Shown here one piece after another: positions 40,358 to 40,455 of a stretch of DNA of 40,455 nt. The stretch is from Bacteriovorax stolpii (GTDB taxonomy: Bacteria > Bdellovibrionota > Bacteriovoracia > Bacteriovoracales > Bacteriovoracaceae): NCBI GenBank assembly GCA_945905815.1, contig CAMDQH010000022.1, positions 1 to 40,455 of the forward strand, given 5' to 3'. The translations under genes and the position numbers were made by a program. Every line of letters starts with the position of its first letter. The first letter of the stretch is position 1. Under the pieces are notes generated by a model, which did not search any database, was not told where the DNA came from, and was given only the letters and a program-made list of their open reading frames with translations.

Positions 40358-40455
40358 ATGAAAGATCAAAAAATTCAGCGACCTTCTATTCCCACGGTAC
40401 TTTTTCTTTCTTGGTTCTACACTGGGAAGGTCCCCAAAGCGCCTGGAACAATGGG
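40358..40455 (+). CDS. pgpA: Phosphatidylglycerophosphatase A, 5' fragment
   Basis: 33 visible codons running off the window. After a short N-terminus the sequence reads FLSWFYTGKVPKAPGTMG, which corresponds to the conserved start of PgpA (G-x-G-x-x-P-x-x-P-G-T-x-G). PgpA is an inner-membrane phosphatase that makes phosphatidylglycerol from its phosphate. The ATG at 40358 is the only sensible start; the earlier ATG at 40332 runs into a stop. The gene is divergent from the RelA/SpoT-like gene, with 59 bp between their starts. Confidence 0.75.
   Translation, partial: MKDQKIQRPSIPTVLFLSWFYTGKVPKAPGTM

Noticed and set aside
1-40455. CRISPR arrays, insertion sequences, prophage genes, tRNA or rRNA
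   Set aside because: No regularly spaced repeats, transposase or phage motifs, cloverleaf or rRNA signatures were seen on reading through both strands.

Overview
The window is AT-rich, densely packed bacterial chromosome with no insertion sequence, CRISPR array, tRNA or rRNA that I can see. The gene set (Flp/Tad pilus, divergent flagellins with a sigma-28 promoter, a FliG C-domain protein, many hypothetical exported proteins, a RelA/SpoT-like protein) fits a Gram-negative motile bacterium. My best inference is the Bdellovibrionota (Bacteriovorax/Peredibacter/Halobacteriovorax-like predators), but no rRNA is present to confirm this.

Layout. 1-2344 (minus): a membrane protein cut by the window edge, and a thiolase. 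2435-3320 (plus): a charged coiled-coil protein and a stand-alone FliG C-domain-like protein. 13144 to 3317 (minus): a tight seven-gene housekeeping run, glmU-glmS-pcrA-(AsmA-like)-mtnA-ppx-(cyclic-nucleotide-domain protein), with 4-8 bp overlaps or gaps of a few bases in its distal part. 13367-17041 (plus): lon with its terminator, then a receiver-domain protein, a CheX-like protein and a small membrane protein. 17053-17588 (minus): two paralogous 61-residue secreted peptides, each about 117-119 bp downstream of the same dyad, TGTCTA-N5-TAGACA. 27501 to 17795 (minus): the Tad pilus locus, in transcription order flp pilin, Flp-like pilin, prepilin peptidase, a third pilin-like protein, two TadE-like proteins, cpaB, cpaC secretin, a natural cpaE/tadZ-cpaF/tadA fusion, tadB/C, an exported RHS/YD-repeat protein and a Cys-rich, Lys/Arg-rich secreted peptide, ending at a strong terminator.

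27502-27982 holds no protein gene but contains a well-folded 6S RNA (27727-27920, plus) with its own -10 box, and the flp promoter region with a 16-bp perfect palindrome. 28505-31371 (minus) holds an RmlD-like reductase and two flagellins; the upstream flagellin has a clear sigma-28 promoter, and the downstream one has a 5-codon upstream ORF containing its ribosome binding site. 31603-40455 holds a GNAT acetyltransferase, a UbiB/AarF kinase, a plus-strand run (exported hypothetical, Cys-rich zinc protein, greA, recG, FHA protein, alpha/beta hydrolase), a RelA/SpoT-like protein and the start of pgpA.

The most interesting material is the secreted-peptide cluster with its shared operator-like dyads, the RHS/Cys-peptide pair at the end of the Tad locus, the CpaE-CpaF fusion, the RelA/SpoT-like protein and the orphan FliG C-domain.
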